NCBI RefSeq assembly: GCF_028372415.1
Contig: NC_092879.1
Location: forward strand, 98,719,357 to 98,783,356
Source: Notamacropus eugenii
Lineage: Eukaryota > Chordata > Mammalia > Diprotodontia > Macropodidae
Direction of reading: 5' to 3'
Length of the DNA: 64,000 nt
Numbering within the stretch: the stretch's first letter is position 1; each line of letters starts with the position of its first letter. A model generated the notes under the pieces. It did no database searches and was not told the DNA's origin. It worked only from the letters and a program-made list of their open reading frames with translations. Positions 1-11,759 of this stretch are shown in pieces. The position numbers and the translations under genes are program-made.

Positions 1-119
1 CCATGCCTTTGACCTGGCTATGTCCCCTCGGCCTGGAGTGCTCTCCCTCCTCAGCTCCACCTCTCAGCCTTCCCACTGTCTGTATCTGGTGCGGAGACTG
101 TTGCTTGTATGTTGTCTCT

Positions 120-228
120 CCCGTTAGAATCTAAGCTCCTTGAGGACAGGATCTTTTTATGCTCCAGTGGTTAGCGCAGTGCCTGGCTCATAGTAGGTTT
201 TACCTTGTTGATTGCTTGTTGATTGCCT
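120..228 (+). repeat. L2/MIR-type LINE/SINE tail fragment in CLCN5 intron
   Basis: The text 'gaatctaagctccttgagg ... gcagtgcctggctcatagtagg' is the widespread mammalian L2/MIR 3'-end wording. Related tails occur at about 19085-19190, 29834-29945 and 36165-36225. The family name is by recognition only. Confidence 0.55.
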
Positions 229-248
229 AGATTGATCTTTCCTGATGA

Positions 249-695
<447 letters not shown>

Positions 696-1947
696 TAGGG
701 CTGAATGTTCTTGTTGAAAACGTGGTTTCTCATAAGTAGGCCCTTGTTTTGTTCAGTGATAATGTAGGGGACCAAGATGTGATAAATATTTGAGAATAGG
801 CTGTTTGGGGTATATTCTGAATAATGGAGGCTTAACAAACCCTATTCAAGCCTCCAGCAGCATCCTATGATACTGCCTGGAGATACAGAATCAAGACACG
901 GTTAGCCACAGATAACTCAAGGTCTAAAATGACCATGTGACTCTCCCTTGCAAATTAGAACCCAGGACACAGTGGAGACACTATGAACCTGTGACATTGA
1001 TGCCCTCTGTTACCCTCTTACCCCTACCTTCAGCTTCACTTAATTCCTAAATGATAGTGGGGGCAGTATGATGTGGCCAAGCACCATTCAGATTTGGAGG
1101 AGCTGAGTTTGCGTTCTGACTCTGACACTTCCTTGTTGTGTGAACACGGGCCTAGTCATTTTCTCCTCTCTGAGCCTCAGCTTTCTCATTTATAAAATGG
1201 GGGCAATTACCCTCATACTATACCTTCCTCAAGGGATGGTTGTGTAACATGAAAGCCCGTGGAAATGTGAGTTCTGATTGTATCTCTTCTCCAAGTCTCA
1301 GGAGCTCCCATGGCCTCCTGAAGCATTCGGCCTGACTTTTCCACCCCCGTTGTACTCTCCCTTTTCACGATGTATTCTGGGCACATTTCCTGACAGTTGG
1401 TGACGCTCTTTCCCCGCCCCTGCTTTGTTCTTCTGATTCCTGCCCCTTTACCCACGTGACCTTTATGCCACATGCCATCTCTTCTGTGAAGCTACCTAGA
1501 CTCTCTTTGTCCAGTGAGCCCAGGCAGCCCTGAAGACAGTTAAAGGCCTTAACAGGACCTGGACTTTGTGCCTTGTATCCCTCACATCACAGTTATCTCT
1601 GTATGTCACTTCTCTTTCTCCTGCTGGGAGCAGGGGCCATGTCTTAGCACCAGGACACAATAGGTGCCAAAGAAGTGTTGATTTCAGTCTGAATTAGTGG
1701 CTCTGCAAGCTTAGGATTTCCATGGCACAGCCCAAAGTAAGGAGGCCAGGATTTGGAGTCCAAAGAACATTGGTTCAAATCCTGGTTCTCCTTCTTTGTA
1801 CCTATGTGACCTTGGGTTAGTTGCTTGACACCTCTAACCACTGAGAAATCTCTACTCCCAAAGGAATGATGGAATGGTTGGGGAAAAGCTACTTGTGTGA
1901 GGCCACATTGATGGAAAAAGCACTCCCAACATTTGTGTTTCAAATAG

Positions 1948-2164
1948 AAAATGCTCGGAAGAAGCAGGATGGCATTGTGAGCACTTCCATCATCCATTTC
2001 ACGGATCATTCTCCTCCACTGCCTCCACATGCTCCTCCATCACTCAAACTTCGCAACATCCTGGACCTTAGCCCTTTCACAGTGACGGACCAAACACCCA
2101 TGGAGATCGTGGTGGACATATTCCGAAAACTGGGACTTCGCCAGTGTCTGGTCACACACAATGG
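1948..2164 (+). CDS. CLCN5: CLCN5 coding exon (CBS linker and second CBS domain)
   Basis: This is the penultimate CLCN5 coding exon. The acceptor is CAAATAG at 1941-1947 and the donor is GTGAGA at 2165. The phase fits the preceding exon: its last G plus AA gives the Glu of ENARKKQDG. The peptide runs through the inter-CBS linker, including a Pro-rich stretch [10 protein letters not shown], into [14 protein letters not shown] and [16 protein letters not shown] of CBS2. In human ClC-5 a PPLPPY motif in this linker is a WW-ligase (Nedd4-family) site used for endocytic ubiquitination. Here the corresponding residue after PPLPP is His instead of Tyr, so the canonical PPxY is changed. That comparison relies on my recollection of the human protein. 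Confidence 0.95.
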
Positions 2165-2526
2165 GTGAGAGCGTCTGTGTAAGGTCAGAGATTGGAGTCT
2201 GGTAGAAGGGAGTGATGTATCTGGACAAGCATGTTGAGAGATGAGAGGCATCCCAGAAGGGGACCGACATTCATTGACGAAAGAGACAGGCTTCACATAG
2301 CCCACCAAAATGGTGGGAGTGGGAGCTTGGTGTCCCTCAGTTCCCTTTAGGTCCTTACTATAGAAATGCTTCCCTGCCACTGAGGCTCACCTTCCTGTTA
2401 CCCATTCAGTGGTCCTGCCCAAGACTGTGAGAAGTGAATGCACAGAGAGAGAGAAATGGAAAGCAACATTCACTCACTCCCTAAATTATCTTCAGGAGTG
2501 CAAGCCATTGTCTTTAAGAATTAGGG

Positions 2527-2672
2527 GTGGCTGGGGCAGCTAGGTGGTGCAATGGATAGAGCACCAGCCCTGGAGTTAGGAGGGCCTGAGTTCAAATCCA
2601 ACCTCAGATACTTGACACTTACTGGTTGCGTGACCCTGGGCAAGTGACTTGACCCTGATTGCCGCAAGAAAA
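2527..2672 (+). repeat. Marsupial tRNA-derived SINE in last CLCN5 intron
   Basis: It has the head GGGGCAGCTAGGTGGTGCAA, then a B-box-like GAGTTCAAATCC and the core 'gtgaccctgggcaagt', and ends near an A-rich run. The same SINE head occurs at 10490 and 30470. These tRNA-derived core SINEs (WSINE/MAR-like names in repeat libraries) are abundant in marsupials and are a main reason for the organism call. Confidence 0.8.
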
Positions 2673-2890
2673 AATAGACCCAAGAATTGGGAGTGGGAGC
2701 AATGGACATTACTGTCCTGTGAGCTGGTTGTGCCAGGTGGCTTTCTCCTTCCTCTCCAATGCCCAAAGGCATGTTTGGGCCTTTAAAAAAAAAGGATTCT
2801 AGCCCATAGTAGCCTTCTTAGGCCTTGCACTAGTAGCCTAGGCCAGTGAATGCTGATGGAGCAGGGGTGGGGTTGGCATTTTTTTCTTGA

Positions 2891-3001
<111 letters not shown>

Positions 3002-3265
3002 AGTCCCAGAACTGCGCTGGGGATGCGCCATCTAGATGTGAAACATCACTATTGTGTAGAAAACCTGAGTACCCAGTGCAGTGACTGGAACACTTTCCAT
3101 TTGGGAAGAAGGCTGATAATCACGTGTCGTTTGGGACTTCCCTCTCAGCTCACCTGTTGCACTACACAGTCTTCTCTTTAGGAGAGCATGCTCCTGAGGC
3201 TTTGAGGAAGTTACAATGCAAAGATTGCATGAAGGAGGAAAAGAAAATTGCCACAGGAGAATGCG

Positions 3266-3452
3266 CTTCCTTTCCCTTGTGCTCCTGTCTCCCTCTCTCC
3301 CCTCCCCTTTCTCCCCCTTCTCTTTCCCCTCCTTCCTCCCTGCCTCCCTTGCCCTTCCCCTCCCCCATCTCCTCTGTCCTCCCCTCCCCTGCCTATCCCT
3401 TCTGTCCCCTTCTCTTCCCTTCCCTCTCCTTCTTTCCTTCTTTTTTTTTTTA
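3266..3452 (+). repeat. Pyrimidine-rich tract (C/T) in the CLCN5 3' region
   Basis: About 190 bases consist almost only of C and T, ending in a T10 run. It reads open in all three plus frames for this reason (Ser/Pro/Leu-rich) and is not a gene. Confidence 0.85.
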
Positions 3453-4964
3453 ATAAGATCTTTATTTTTTTAACTTTGGTAACGAATGATTAGCCAGCTT
3501 AGCCATCACTAAAACCTCTGCAAGGAACCTCTTGCCCCACCTGGCCCCCTCCACCGTCTTCTGGCCCTTTTGGAGGTCTAGACTTCCAAACTTGGGCTTT
3601 ACTTGGTTTACTGACAAACAGGAAAACCTAAAAGTCCCATGGGATTCTCCCCAGATTGGGGGGGGGGGGGTCATCTCATAGCAGGTGGTCTTGTGCCTGG
3701 TAAACTATTTAGTGGGATTGCAGATTTTTGTTGTTCTCATATGTAGGGTGTAGATGGGGGAGGGGAAATGCCCCAGCCTCTCTTTGTGTGACATTCCCCA
3801 ATCCTCCCAGAATGCTGCTTGGTTTGACCTCTCGCTGTGTGCCAGGAGGCCCGCTTCTGTAGCTCGCTTACATACTTGTCGCTCAAGAGCACAAATGTTA
3901 TACTGCTTTCTATTTGCCTGCAAAAACGTTCGCTATTAATCAGCCAGATTTGTAAACAGTAGCAAAGAACGGTTTCTTACATGTTCATGAAACAAGTGCT
4001 ATGTGAGAAGTGATTCATTAAAGGACATAGGGAAAGAAAAACCTTAGCAGAGATGTGATAGGCATCTTCAGATGTTTGAAGGTCTTGTCGTGTGGAAAAG
4101 GGATGGGTAGAAATCACAGACAGGCAGTTTTAGGCTTGACGTGTTGGGAAAAACCTCTTAATTGTGAGAGCTGGGCCCAAGATGTGGTGACTTCCGCCTT
4201 ATTAATAAGCCTTAAACAAAAGCTGGGTGCCTACCTGTTGGGTTGTAGATTAGTCTGGTTGGACGAGATGTTCTTGGAAGTCCTGGAGATTCTGTGATTG
4301 GGGTCACAGCTCTAAGCTCCATCATAAGAACTGACTAAGCACAGAGGACTCTGCCGCTATCTCTAAAAGTGAGGGTATGTGACACAGTCCCAAGGACTAG
4401 GCCACTTGGTCCTCTTGCCTCTGTCCACTGGGCTTTCCAGAACTCCAGATGGGTTCAGGCATGTGGACTAAGCCTGTCATAGACTCCCCAGGGAAACTAT
4501 GGGTCCCCTAAAGTTCCTGATAATCCAAGTCAGAACCCCCCAGGCAATCCCATAAATCCCCAAAGTTCCCTGGGCTCCATGAGGGTGGCACCCAAAGGTG
4601 CTATGGTAAAAATCAATAGTCCTTTAGAATCCTGCGGGGATCTAGTGCCAAGGAGTAGAGTTACAGAGTCCTCAATTGTTTCCTTCCCTTCGTTTTACCC
4701 ACGTGTAGCTCTCCCTTCTGTTCCCCTTCAAACTCAGGACTGAACCCTATGGGATTCAATACTGTGACTAACAGAAGACACTCCCAAAAATCCCTTCTAG
4801 GATTACGCACATGTACCAAAGATGGCACACACTGTACTTTTCCTTAGTACACAGACTGATTCCTCCCACTTTGGGCAGGAACACAATGGCCACCCCACAT
4901 TCCTTTTCATCAATTGGCCAATATGACTGGAGTTCACCTCATTTCCAAACATGTACCCACCCTT

Positions 4965-4973
4965 ACACACATA

Positions 4974-5015
<42 letters not shown>

Positions 5016-5036
5016 CACACACGCACGCACACACAC
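4965..5036. repeat. (CA)n microsatellite
   Basis: An interrupted CA run of about 70 bases with a few AT and CG interruptions. Confidence 0.95.
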
Positions 5037-8000
5037 CCTCCACTCAATGATGGACAGACCTGCCATTCCATCTCCTCAGCATACCAAAAGGAAAAGGGGA
5101 GATCCACCACTGTAGGTCTTTGTAAAAGACTACCAAACCCTTCTTAGAGCTATTACTCAGGATTTTACACTTCAAATTCTAGCCTTCAGAAGTTCTTTTA
5201 TTACATATAATTATTTTGTAAATGTCAGACAGTCGCAAGGTAGCATAGACTCTCTTTTAAAATGTCAATCTGATGTTTTCAAGTAGCAGCCCAGAATGCC
5301 CTTGCCCAGGTAAAATAGCAGCCAGCTTCAGTAACATTCCATTTGCTGTTTCTTTGACATGGTCAGTTCATATGAAAGGCAGCTGACTGCGCTGAACTAA
5401 CCATCTGGTACCAGACAGACCCTGTGAAACACAGGGAACGTCAAGGTCTTGGCAGCGTGTCTTCTTTAATAGAGGTTCTGCTCCCACTGACGTTTGCTAA
5501 GATGACAAGTTGGGTTTTCTTTCTGTCACTCAGTGTTATCAAAAACTACCAGTTTGCTCTTGTTTCTTATATCTCCCTGAAATCTTTGGCAGGCAAGGCA
5601 GCCCCGAGATGCCACTTCCAAGCCTGGTACTGTCAGCATTGTCGGTGCTGGAGGCCATCGTGTGGTTCCCGAGCTTTTCTACACAATGCGAGCATCATCA
5701 CCTCTGGTTTTTGTTTTTTACACAGTTGTCATTTCTGAATACGCCCCCTCGGAGCACTCGCCCTGGCAACAAGGAAGTCAGATTAAGCCAAGCAAACAGA
5801 CAGAGTGACACCCGTATCTCAAAAGCACATGAACATGTCTCCTGCCATCTACTGAACGAGAGGAGAGACATGTTTCACCACTGGGCCTCTGGAGGCCAGC
5901 TTGGTCACTGCCTTGATCTGAGTTAGGCTCTTGGTTTACTTTGTGTTTTTATTGTCATTGCGGCTTTTCTTTCTTTGCTATGTATCAGTTCAGAGTGGTC
6001 TTCCCATATTTCTTTGAGTTGTTTGAAGAGCACAAGGGTATTCCATGACTATCATGAGTCACTATTGCTTTCCACCATTCCCCGCCTGTTTTCTGGTGTT
6101 TTGCTGCCTCTGAATCTCTTGGGTCAGGAGGCACTTGCTTCCTGGCGTCAGCCTCTTTGGAGGCTGTGCCCAGGCGTGGGCCTCTCAGTTTGGGAGGACT
6201 TTTCCCGATTACCATCCAGATGTAGTTGTGGCCTGGGCTGTGTATCCATCATGACACACTTACAACCCTGAGGAACTGGAATTTGCTCTGATTGTGGCTA
6301 AAGCTTCCTGTCAACTTGCTAGTTCAGCACCTTCACAGAGCCTCCTTTCTTGGCCTAAAGGAAAATGTGGACTGTATTTAACCATTAAGCCAAACAGATG
6401 CAGGGAGCTCTGACAGCCCAGGCCAGCGGCCACATGGCCCCAACTAGGGAATTCTGTGACCCACAGACTAATGAGCTAAGACTCATCTGTTTAGTGTAAA
6501 AGCAGTAAACTTGTTCTGTATGAGAGAGGAGGCTCGTGCTGGAATGCAATTGATTACTTCTGCAGAGTTCTGGCTTTCTAGTGAAGAATAGATCTGGTAG
6601 ACAGCCAGTCCTGAAAGGGATGAGAGGCCATCAGTTATTCTTTTAAAAGAAGACCTCCTTGTTCATCTGTGTTTGCACATTTTCACAGATTTTAAGTAGG
6701 GAAGATAGTTAACTCCCACTTATCTGAAGTAACGGAGGAGGAGTGTGGAGGGTAGAGACGAGGGGCAAATTCCATCAAAGAGTGAATACTTGGGGAAAAA
6801 AGTCATTTCTTTGGACTAATCATAGTGAAACATCCCTTTTCTACCTGGCCTCAACTTCCCCCTGGCTTCACTTTACTGTCAGCAGCCTGGGACCCAGCTG
6901 CATGGTGGGAAAGAGGCAGCCATCTCATGGCTTCCGTGGATAATGCTCGGGTGAGATCATCTCAAGGCGTTGATCCAAAAGCAAAGCAATTCAATTGTTT
7001 TGGCACCAAACAGCTGTATCTGAACAACTCTTGGCAGGAAGAGCTGAGAACAGGATTAAAATCTCCAATGAATCCTCAATTTGGTTAGAATATGAGCATG
7101 AGAAAGTAATGGTGAATTAGTACACTTTGAGACACTGAAGAACTTTGAAGCAAAGCCCTGTGAGCTCAGTAAAAGGAAAGAAAAAGGTTTTTAAAAAGTT
7201 ATTGCTGAAGAGTTCACTATAAGATGTTGCGATTGCCCTTCTGTGCTGTATGGGTCTAAATTGCTTCATCGAGGGGCATCTATGTGCCCCACAATGATCT
7301 TTCTGCTATGAAAGGCAGTTTTCAAAACTGAATTATTAGTGAACAGGTACTTAGTTGCCCACAAGTCTAATTTCTGAATGCTTGGGATTGGAAATAGCCA
7401 GTGTTTGTGTTTTCTAAAAGTGCTAAGCTCCCAGTCCAGCAATGGAAGAAGGAAGCTGTTTTGTCTCTCCTTACCTCGGACTCCTGTTGTATAAGAGGGT
7501 CTTGTGGAGAGAGATTCTGAAAGGACGTGTTCAAGGGAACCTTGATTTTTTTAATAACTAGTGTGTTTCAAACATAGGAAGGAGCCCCAAACCTTCAGTT
7601 TGGAGCAACTTGGTGGGTAGTTGGGATCCCTTTGAAATGTGAAATAAGTGAAGTGCCAGTGGGAAAGTGCCACTGGGTACCACTCCCAGCGCTTGGCCTG
7701 GAAATGTGGGAAAGAGGCAGTTGGTCTCCTCTACCCCCTTCCCCCCCCAACCCCCGCCCCCAGGCCTGGCATCTTGAAGATGCAATATTCCCATGCCTCC
7801 AGGGTAGTGAGGTCAGAACAGAAAAATTCATCAAGAGGACCAAGTACATAAAGCTTTACAAGTGTGAGAGGCAAAAGTGGGGCTCATTGAGGGGCAACAT
7901 CCTGGGAATGGGAGCTCACATGGGGATGTAACCTGCACCAGTACTGCCAAGCTGTCTTCAGCTGCCATGGCCTTTTTCCTAGTCTACAGTGGCATGTTCC

Positions 8001-8360
8001 CAGCCAGACCGATTTCACGGGCCCAGTGTGAAGGGGACATTTCTCAACTGTGTCCCAGTTCCAGGCATTATTAAACAAAGGCTTTATGGAGGCTAAGAAG
8101 GGTTTACATAAAAATGTTCACTTGGCATTGCACCACATGGATTTGTACCACTCCATATGGTAACATATGGTGCGGACCTCCCCTGGGCTGGTGTGGATGC
8201 GGGGGCTCTCTAGCTGACCACATGGCAACATGAAATCGACTCAAAAACCATTGACAGTAAAAAATAATAGTCTTAAGTCTCCCTTTTATATACTTCTTCT
8301 TCAGAAGAACTAAGTAGTGTAGACACTCCAGGGTTTCCTGGTGAAATAGAAGGTAGCTGT

Positions 8361-8366
8361 AATAAA
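8361..8366 (+). terminator. Candidate CLCN5 poly(A) signal AATAAA
   Basis: A canonical AATAAA is followed within 20-45 bases by a T/G-rich stretch (TGTTTACTATTTGTTCTTTG), the usual layout of a cleavage site with a downstream element. A second AATAAA occurs at 8841. Confidence 0.4.
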
Positions 8367-8390
8367 GTTGAGATTGAACCTGTTTACTAT

Positions 8391-9060
8391 TTGTTCTTTG
8401 TTTAGAATCTCAACCTAAATGATAAAAAGTTTGTTAAAGATTTGATTGTGTTGCTTGTTACATGGAAAGAATTTCTTGGAATTGTGGGCGTTAGCAACTT
8501 GAGAGGGTGCCAAAAACTCTTGCTGGCCACATCCTCATTTCTAGACATCTGGATTCTGGCTTCATTTCATGGGTGATACAGGAAATTAAAATTGCTTTCT
8601 TTCCACTGTGCTCTCTAATTTTGTCAAATCACCCCCAAAAAAGAAAACACTGCAAGACTGACCCTTACACGTGTCCTGAATCTTGGGGACTGAATAACTG
8701 TTTGAGAAAAAGCAGAATGTAATTCTCTCGAGTTCATAATTTTTAAATGGATCCTCACAATCCCTCTCCCCACTCCCCTCCTCCTCCCTTTCCAATCATC
8801 AGTTCTAACAAGTCTTCTCTTTTACTTGAGGGTCTTACTGAATAAAAAGCAATTTATTGCTAATGAGATAGAAGGAGAAAGAGTGAAAGAAATGGCATGG
8901 ACTCACTTAAAGCGACCAAAATTAAAGGTCCATCAGTAGTGTGAACATTTAATGTGAGGTTCTTGAGAATATTAAGGCAGATAACATGCTAAGCATTCAT
9001 TACTAAAACCGTAATTTTAGCAATTGGCCATGATCTACGGAGGCCTTGATTTACAGTGGA
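8391..9060. other. Intergenic DNA, nothing recognised
   Basis: No gene or clear repeat is seen apart from the second AATAAA at 8841-8846. Confidence 0.5.
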
Positions 9061-9063
9061 GAA

Positions 9064-9188
9064 ATTGTTGTTGTGTTCGTCCTTCATTGCCAAAGAAGAC
9101 CACGTCATCAGAGAAATGATGACATGATTTGCACTTGATGTTGTTTTGAGTGAAGAAGGACCGTGCAAGGTCACCAATCTCACTTCTC
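9064..9188 (-). repeat. SINE with RTE-like tail (antisense)
   Basis: Read on the minus strand it contains 'gcaaatcatgtcatcatttctctgatgacgtggtcttctttggcaatgaaggacgaacacaacaac'-type wording. A second copy lies in plus orientation at about 61884-62003. The 3' tail resembles the end of the RTE fragment at 48601-48653, so this is probably a SINE mobilised by an RTE element. Confidence 0.65.
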
Positions 9189-10320
9189 CCACTAGAATTA
9201 GAGTTACTGTGAATGTGGTTACCTCCCTTTCCCTCTCTGGACCTCAGTTTCCTCCTCTGTAAAATGAGGGGGTTGTAGTAGATATGGAATTAAATTGTTT
9301 TTAAAAGGCTATCCTGAGGAAGAGGGCTTGATTTGTTCTTTTAGGCCCACAAGAAAGAGCTGCAAGTGATTGGGGAGATGGGGTTACAAAGAGGGAGATC
9401 TAGGTTTAATATCATTAGGAAAACCTTTCTAACAATGTGAGTTGTTGAGAAGTAGAAAGGGCCAATGTGGTTGATTTTCCCTCTTTGGAGTCTTGTCACA
9501 TATTTCATGGTGGAGATGACTTTTGGGTATGGTTTGGACAAGGTGGCTGCCAAGGTCCCTTCCAACTCACAAATCCTATGATCCTGCCCAGAGAGGAGAG
9601 AGCTAGTTTTATTCCTGTGTCTCAGAACATAACTCCTCTCTGTCCCTTTGGCTATTAGTGTACATCTTCAAGAAAATTTGCGACTCTGGGGAGGGGGGTG
9701 TTCTCTGGAAAGGGACCTCAAATCCTTTCAACATGATTTTGTGTAGCCTAGATAAGCTCAATGTCTTCAGTGTGCCTTTCTTTGAAGCCATGCCACAAAC
9801 CATATGTGGACAAGTTTGTTGCTTAATAGGCCAGTTGGCTTCCCCTCTTCTAGTCTTACATCCAAAACCCTGCCCCACATGAGGATGCCCCATGCCCCAA
9901 TGTCACCTCACGTGAGGATGGTGCTGCCCCTTTGTCATAGGCACCAGGGCCACAACCAAGCTGCTAGCAGACCCCAAGTGGTGAGGCCCAGCCAAAGAAA
10001 CTGAAGCTACCCAACTGGATCTTGGACTTCCTGAAAGCTGGGACGAGTTCAGCAGAAACCAATATTTTACTAATGTCTGTATGTCAATAGCAAGTCAGCA
10101 TCCAGAAAGTTAATGGAGTAGAGTTTCCAGAGAAAACACAGCACAGATTTGTGCTGAGCAGTTAATCATATGAGGAAGGGTTGCCAACCCTTGAGACACT
10201 TCCTTAGCTTTATTCCATCCTCCAGAGGTATGATCTGAACTCCAGTCTGGCCGACTGTCACATAAAACGGTGTGGTCAAGTGTGGGAACTGCTCTAGGGG
10301 CTAGCTATGTGGAATTTGAG

Positions 10321-10482
10321 CTATCTGGTGCCTCTGTTTCCCTATCTATAAAATGGAGCTGATATTACTAGGGCCCCACCTACCTCACAAGGATACTGGG
10401 AGGAGAATGTAGCAATAGATGGGAAACACTTTGGAAAGTCAGTGCCAAATGATATTAGGTGGAATTCTTAATACTTTGGAAT
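10321..10482 (+). repeat. MIR-like SINE fragment
   Basis: It contains 'ctctgtttccctatctataaaatgg ... cctacctcacaaggat', the common MIR core and 3' wording. Confidence 0.55.
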
Positions 10483-10487
10483 ATTTG

Positions 10488-10626
10488 GAGGCAGCTAGGT
10501 AGGGCAGTGGATGGAGTACTGGCCCAGAAATCAGGAGTACCTGAGTTCAAATCTGGCCTCTGACACTTAGTAGCTGTGTGGCCCTGGGCAAGTCACCTAA
10601 CCCCAATTGCCTCTTCCCAAAAAAAT
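10488..10626 (+). repeat. Marsupial tRNA-derived SINE
   Basis: A GGCAGCTAGGT head, GAGTTCAAATCTGGCC and 'tgtggccctgggcaagtcacc' are followed by an A-rich end. It belongs to the same family as the copy at 2527. Confidence 0.8.
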
Positions 10627-10777
10627 GCTTCGAATATTTTCAGGCCCTGAGATTCACACTCAAAGTAGCGTTGCTTTCTTGTTTTGTGAATTAACTTGAC
10701 ATAGTAATTGTCCAGTCTGGTGCTCTGCTGTAGCATCTTTGATACCTCATACTGGCAACATGGAATCTCTACAGCAA

Positions 10778-11010
10778 GAGTTCTTAACATGGAGTTAAGA
10801 TCTTAGGGGATCCATGAAATTGAATAGAAAAAAAATCCTGTCTTATTTCCACTTATTTCAAACTAAGATATAGCATTTCCTCTAATTATGAGTTTGTTTT
10901 TATTTTTTTTAAATATGACTTTATGAAGGGGTCTTTCTGTAGGCTTTACCAGATAGCCCAAGAGGGTCAGGACACACACCAAAATGATGAGGGACCCCCA
11001 TTCTATAGCA
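10778..11010. repeat. DNA-transposon-like repeat (hAT/MER-type), copy 1
   Basis: The segment begins AGAGTTCTTAACATGG and includes '...tttatgaaggggtctttctgtaggctttaccagatagccc'. A second copy of the same wording is at 15387-15525. The 'ttcttaac...ggggtccat' ends recall non-autonomous mammalian hAT elements; the family is not certain. Confidence 0.4.
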
Positions 11011-11759
11011 AGAAGCTTCTACACCTGCAGACAGAGAACTACATTCAAAGGGAAGCCACAGCCTCAACCATTAGAATTGAGACTGGATAGGGAGGGATAG
11101 CTTATGTTTCCTGAATTCTACAAAAAGCCTTCCAGTGTCCATTTTCCAGGTGATAAGGTCCCTGTCCTTTGGCCCCAGGCTCTAGGGACCCCATTCTGCC
11201 ATCTCCTCCCTAACTTGTGCCTACTGATCTATCATATGCCATTGAAATTGTGCTGCTGGGACTTTGTCACTGCCCAATATTCTGGTGTGATCAAGAAGAG
11301 CTAAAAAAGGGTCACCCATGTTGAAAAATCTCAGCCACAGGCCTGGCACATGGTACCTGAAATTCTGACACTGCTCTTCCGTGGGAAGGTTGTTTGATGG
11401 GGAGATGGTAGTGGTGTTGCTTTTGTGGTAGGTTACTGAAAGCTAGGGGAGAGGGGCAGATGCATGCAAGAAGGCTCTGACTAATCAGAAGATACCACTG
11501 AGGAGGAGAGCAGTGGCACTTGGCACCAGTGGGAGTTTTTGTAATTTTGTCAAGAACTAGCCCATTTCTGATGTGAAAGAACCAGAGAAATATAACCCTG
11601 TCATGATTATTTTTTTAATTACTGCTATTACTTCTGAGAAGAGAGGAAACTCTCCCCCTCCAGATTGAACCCCGCCTTGTAATGGAAGAGTAAGGAGGAA
11701 AACCATTAGCTGTCCATGGCAGCTGACTGTAAATAATATTCTGTGCCAACAGTCCCCCG

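Larger units (their letters stand above)
3002..8390 (+). other. CLCN5: Probable long 3' UTR of CLCN5
   Basis: After the CLCN5 stop there is about 5.4 kb with no convincing coding potential and few recognisable SINEs or LINEs up to the AATAAA at 8361. Human CLCN5 is known for a multi-kilobase 3' UTR. I infer, without transcript evidence, that this stretch is transcribed as the 3' UTR. It contains a 190-base pyrimidine tract and a CA repeat. An alternative AATAAA lies at 8841-8846. Confidence 0.45.
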
